A stretch of DNA of 64,000 bases, taken from FEN-1219 sp963817615 (lineage in GTDB: Bacteria; Pseudomonadota; Gammaproteobacteria; Steroidobacterales; Rariloculaceae). The DNA lies in NCBI GenBank assembly GCA_963817615.1, contig CAWFPH010000003.1, positions 1,488,001 through 1,552,000 on the forward strand, written 5' to 3'. Position numbers and translations under genes: made by a program. The notes beneath the pieces were generated by a model. That model was not told the DNA's origin. It worked only from the letters and a program-made list of their open reading frames with translations, and ran no database searches. Below, piece by piece: positions 60,910-64,000 of this stretch; position 1 is the first letter of the stretch, and the number at the start of each line of letters is the position of its first letter.

Positions 60910-63602
60910 GAGTCCGGGCTCCGCACAGGCGGCAGCTCGCGCGGCTGCGACAGCCGGATCGCAACGCACGTGCCGGCGCCGCCGGATCGACCGCCCGCGC
61001 GAATGGTGCCGCCGAGCGCTTCGACGAAGCCCTTGCAGATCGCGAGCCCCATGCCGGTGCCGGTCGGCTGCTGATCGCCGCCGCGCACTCGATGGAACAT
61101 GTCGAACACGCGATCGCGCTCGGCCGGCGGTATGCCGGGGCCGCGGTCGCAGACCGTGAGCTCGTAAGCCTCGCGCGCGCGGTGGCCGGCAACCTCGATC
61201 GGCGAGCCGTCCGGCGAGAATTTCGCTGCGTTCTCGAGCAGGTTCACAAGCACCTGCTCGAGCAGCGCGGCGTCCGTGTGAATGAGCTGCTCGCCTGCGG
61301 CGACCGTGACCTCGACCGGGCGGCCGCCGAGTGCGCGCCGCAGCGAGCGCGTCGCCGCACCCGCAATGTCGCGCACGTCGCACCAGTCATAGCGGATCGC
61401 AAGCGCGCCGTAGCCGAGGCGCGTCATGTCGAGCAGGTTCTGCACGTAGCGATTCAGCCGGTCCGTCTCCTCGACCACATTGTCGAGCAACTCGCGCTTG
61501 TCGGCCGGCGCGAGCGTCGCGTCGAGCTCGAGCAGCGCGGTCGTCGCGCCCTTGATCGACACGAGGGGGGTGCGCAGGTCGTGTGAGACGGACGCGAGGA
61601 GCGCGGCACGCAGCTTGTCGGTCTCGGTCAGGAGCCGTGAGCGCTGGATCTCGGTCGCGAGCCTGAGCTTTTCGAGCGCAGTGCCGGCTTGGTCGCGCAT
61701 CGCGAGCAACAACCGCTCGCGCTCCGGATCGATGTTGCGGCGGCCGTCGGCCACGCGCACGCCGAGCACACCCAAGCTCTCGCCGCGGCCGAGGAGCGGT
61801 ACGAATAGCCAGACCACGTTCGGCAGCGTGCCGGTGCCGCGGCCCGCCGCCTCGTGGTGCTCGTACGCCCAGCGCGCGGCGGTCTGCTCCGCTTCGGTGA
61901 GCCCCTCCCGGCCCGGATCGCCGCCGACGACCGCGAGCTTCGACTCGTATTCGGGCAGCAGCACGATCGCTTCGAGACCGAGCGTCGAGCGCAAGTATTC
62001 GGCGAGCACCCATGCGAAATCGTTCTGGCCGACGATGCCGGTGAGGCGGCGGCTGAAGTCCTCGAGCAGCGCCATGCGTTTGCTGTTCGCCCGAATCGTT
62101 TCGATTTGCCCGTGGACACGCGCAGCGAGTTGCCCCGTGACCAGTGCCACGAGCATGAAAAAGCCGAGCGTCAGCACGTCGTCCTCGTTGTGCACGAATA
62201 GCGTGTAGCGCGGCTCCGTCAGTAGAAAGTTGAACAGCAGGAAGCTCGTCGCGCTCGCGGCGAGGGCCGGGCCGACGCCTCCCCGCACGGCGACGATCAG
62301 CACGCCCGTCAAGAACACGAGACCAAGGTTCGCCGTTTGAAACCACGGATCGACGAACCACGCGATCGCGGTGCAACACGCGGTCACCGCCAGCGCCTCG
62401 ACGTAGCTCCACCCGCCACGACGGCTCAATCTCGTGGAGCCTGCGGCCGCCGCGCGCTTCGGGACCGCCGCCTCGCCGCCGCCGGCCGCGATCGTGATAC
62501 CGATGCCCTTCGCGTGCTCGAGCAACGCGCTCGCGAGCGAGCGCTGCAGCTTGAGAAAGCGCCACGGCCGATGCGAGCGGCCAACCACGATCTGCGTGAC
62601 GTTACGCTCGTTCGCGCACTCTAGTATTTCCGCAACGAAATCGGGACCCGCCAAAAGCGCGGTGTCGGCGCCGAGCTCCTCGGCGAGCTTGAGCGCGGCC
62701 GCGAGGTGCTCGCCGCCGGTCGCGCCGTCCTCGGCCGGCCGATGCACGTGCGCGACGAGCCAGGCCGCGTCGCCCGGGCCCGCGAGCCTGCGGCCGAGCC
62801 GCACGAGCCTCGCGGCATCGGGCGAGTCGCCGATCAGCACCATCAGGCGCTCCTGCGTCGGCCAGGGCTGCTCGATCGCGCGCGCGCGGCGCCAGTTCAG
62901 CACGTCGGCGTCCACCCGCTCGGCGGCCGCGCGCATCACGAGCTCGCGGAGCGCGGTCAGATTGCCGGGGCTGAAGAAGTGCTGCAGCGCCTGCTGCGCG
63001 GTCTCTGGCATGTAGACCTTGCCTTCATGCACGCGCTTGATCAGATCCTCCGGCGGCAGATCGACGAGCTCGATCTGGTCGGCGCGGTCGACCACGTGGT
63101 CGGGCACGGTCTCGCGCACGGAGATGCGCGAGATCTTCGCGACCACGTCGTTCAGCGACTCCAAGTGCTGCACGTTCAACGTGGTGTACACGTCGACGCC
63201 CGAATCGAGCAGCTCCTCGACGTCCTGCCAGCGCTTCTCGTGCCGGCTGCCCGGCACGTTGGTGTGCGCGAGCTCGTCGATCAAGGCGAGCTGCGGCTTG
63301 CGCGCGAGCAACGCATCCAAGTCGAGCTCCGCGAGCTGCCGGCCGCGATAAGTGAGTCGAGCGGGCGGAATCGCACTGAGGTTTTGCGTGAGCCGCCGCG
63401 TTTCGTCGCGGCCATGCGTCTCGACGACGCCGATCACGACGTCGACGCCTTCGGCTTGGCGGCGCAACGCCTGCGTGAGCATCTCGTAGGTCTTGCCGAC
63501 GCCGGGCGCCGCGCCGAGAAAAATCTTGAGCTTGCCGCGCTCCGCCTTGCGAGCCTCGGCGAGCAATGCGTCGGGCGACGGCCTCGGATCGGCCCGCGCC
63601 AT
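60906..63602 (-). CDS. kdpD: Osmosensitive potassium sensor kinase
   Basis: 898 residues, full KdpD length. N-terminal KdpD domain: GAAPGVGKTYEMLTQAL (Walker-type), RAELDLDALLARKPQLALIDELAHTNVPGSRHEKRWQDV (landmark LIDELAHTNVPGS). Then a Usp-like domain, four membrane helices (DUF4118), GAF, HisKA SVSHDLRTPLVSIKG with the phosphorylated His, and HATPase ENAAKFSPDG, RGPGIP, GMGLAICKG. Senses low potassium or high osmolarity. Its start lies 82 bp after the kdpC stop, and kdpE is coupled to it. Confidence 0.96.
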   Translation of the reverse strand: MARADPRPSPDALLAEARKAERGKLKIFLGAAPGVGKTYEMLTQALRRQAEGVDVVIGVVETHGRDETRRLTQNLSAIPPARLTYRGRQLAELDLDALLARKPQLALIDELAHTNVPGSRHEKRWQDVEELLDSGVDVYTTLNVQHLESLNDVVAKISRISVRETVPDHVVDRADQIELVDLPPEDLIKRVHEGKVYMPETAQQALQHFFSPGNLTALRELVMRAAAERVDADVLNWRRARAIEQPWPTQERLMVLIGDSPDAARLVRLGRRLAGPGDAAWLVAHVHRPAEDGATGGEHLAAALKLAEELGADTALLAGPDFVAEILECANERNVTQIVVGRSHRPWRFLKLQRSLASALLEHAKGIGITIAAGGGEAAVPKRAAAAGSTRLSRRGGWSYVEALAVTACCTAIAWFVDPWFQTANLGLVFLTGVLIVAVRGGVGPALAASATSFLLFNFLLTEPRYTLFVHNEDDVLTLGFFMLVALVTGQLAARVHGQIETIRANSKRMALLEDFSRRLTGIVGQNDFAWVLAEYLRSTLGLEAIVLLPEYESKLAVVGGDPGREGLTEAEQTAARWAYEHHEAAGRGTGTLPNVVWLFVPLLGRGESLGVLGVRVADGRRNIDPERERLLLAMRDQAGTALEKLRLATEIQRSRLLTETDKLRAALLASVSHDLRTPLVSIKGATTALLELDATLAPADKRELLDNVVEETDRLNRYVQNLLDMTRLGYGALAIRYDWCDVRDIAGAATRSLRRALGGRPVEVTVAAGEQLIHTDAALLEQVLVNLLENAAKFSPDGSPIEVAGHRAREAYELTVCDRGPGIPPAERDRVFDMFHRVRGGDQQPTGTGMGLAICKGFVEALGGTIRAGGRSGGAGTCVAIRLSQPRELPPVRSPDS

Positions 63603-63684
63603 CTACGGATTCTCCGCGCTCATTCGGTGCGCATTATGCACCGGCGGCCCGTCGGCTTACGGCCCAGCAGGCAAGCCGCGGCGC

Positions 63685-64000
63685 TCAACCGCCGTCCGGC
63701 TGCGACCCGAGCGCGTCGAGCGCGAGGTTGAGCTCGAGCACGTTCACGAGCCGGTCCGTGAAGACTCCGCCCGGCGAGAACGCCTGCCGCTCGATCAGCG
63801 CTTGGACCCGCTCCGGCTGCAAGCCGCGCGCGCGCGCTACGCGCGCGGCCTGATAGCGCGCCGCGTGCACGGTGATGTGCGGATCGAGGCCGCCGCCCGA
63901 CGCCGCGGCGAGCTCGGGCGGCAGCGGATTCTCGGGCGTGGCCCCATAGGCCGCGACGATCTTCTTCGCGCGTTCGGTGAGGTCGGGGCTCGTCGGCGAC
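63685..64000 (-). CDS. kdpC: Potassium-transporting ATPase subunit C (5' end outside window)
   Basis: Only the C-terminal 104 residues are inside the window. They match KdpC: VAAYGATPENPLPPELAAASGGGLDPHIT, ARYQAARVARARGLQPERVQALIERQ and VNVLELNLALDAL. KdpC supports the KdpB ATPase for high-affinity potassium uptake. The gene runs leftward towards kdpD, so the kdp(F)ABC part lies to the right of the window. Confidence 0.93.
   Translation of the reverse strand, partial: SPTSPDLTERAKKIVAAYGATPENPLPPELAAASGGGLDPHITVHAARYQAARVARARGLQPERVQALIERQAFSPGGVFTDRLVNVLELNLALDALGSQPDGG

Noticed and set aside
1..64000. tRNA, rRNA, CRISPR arrays, transposases, phage genes
   Set aside because: None seen by eye on either strand; a tRNA or covariance scan was not possible here.

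Overview
The window is G+C-rich (about two thirds G+C by eye), densely coded, and carries many translationally coupled ATGA/GTGA junctions. Gene content (assimilatory nitrate operon with NasS/NasT control, quinol-type nitric oxide reductase, Kdp, sulfate ABC transporter, EmrAB-type efflux, bifunctional Pat acetyltransferase, a sigma-54 promoter) points to a free-living beta- or gammaproteobacterium. A more precise placement would be a guess. No rRNA, tRNA, CRISPR array, insertion sequence or integrase gene was recognised.

Layout. (1) 1-9196: energy and stress block: glgC start (cut by the window edge), ppsA, a c-type cytochrome, a tandem UspA protein, a Pat-type acyl-CoA synthetase/acetyltransferase, a CBS protein, DUF5335, DUF302 and DksA-like proteins. 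(2) 9315-13675: two-subunit molybdenum aldehyde/isoquinoline-type oxidoreductase, YceI, cupin. (3) 14033-17622: small minus-strand genes (NUDIX, HIT, TonB-C-like, DUF1801, GNAT, HD). (4) 17696-30823: one long nitrate assimilation unit read leftwards: nasT, nasS, a sigma-54 promoter and a tandem-hexaloop/terminator leader, nrtA, nrtB, a fused double ATPase, an outer-membrane barrel, nirB, nirD, nasA. (5) 31030-36250: cassette-like small genes (GNAT, NTF2-like, secreted protein, two GFA proteins, NADAR, VOC, broken HNH gene) separated by related attC-like inverted repeats. This is best read as an integron cassette cluster without a visible integrase. (6) 36474-39580: EmrB/Usp/EmrA efflux operon. 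(7) 39790-42301: NnrS remnant and a qNOR gene with an apparent one-base frameshift. (8) 42326-51558: GFA protein, a membrane protein, DUF402, a Tat-exported ThDP enzyme with a c-type cytochrome, cupin, DUF167, a methyltransferase, and a VAO/p-cresol-methylhydroxylase-type flavocytochrome pair with TetR and carboxymuconolactone-decarboxylase-like genes. (9) 51616-59115: sulfate uptake operon cysA-sbp-cysT-cysW directly coupled to a sensor kinase and response regulator. (10) 59352-64000: VirJ/AcvB-like hydrolase and kdpE, kdpD and the end of kdpC.

How it works together. The nitrate unit holds transport, two reduction steps and its own sensing pair. NasT is expected to bind the two hexaloop hairpins at 28786-28819 and prevent the terminator at 28741-28796 from forming when NasS releases it in nitrate or nitrite. 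The most unusual items are the periplasm-directed ThDP enzyme with its cytochrome, the flavoprotein that keeps a VAO-like FAD-linking histidine but sits beside a cytochrome subunit gene, the CysA with an extra C-terminal domain, the 99-bp tandem duplication at the kinase start, and the decayed cassette cluster.
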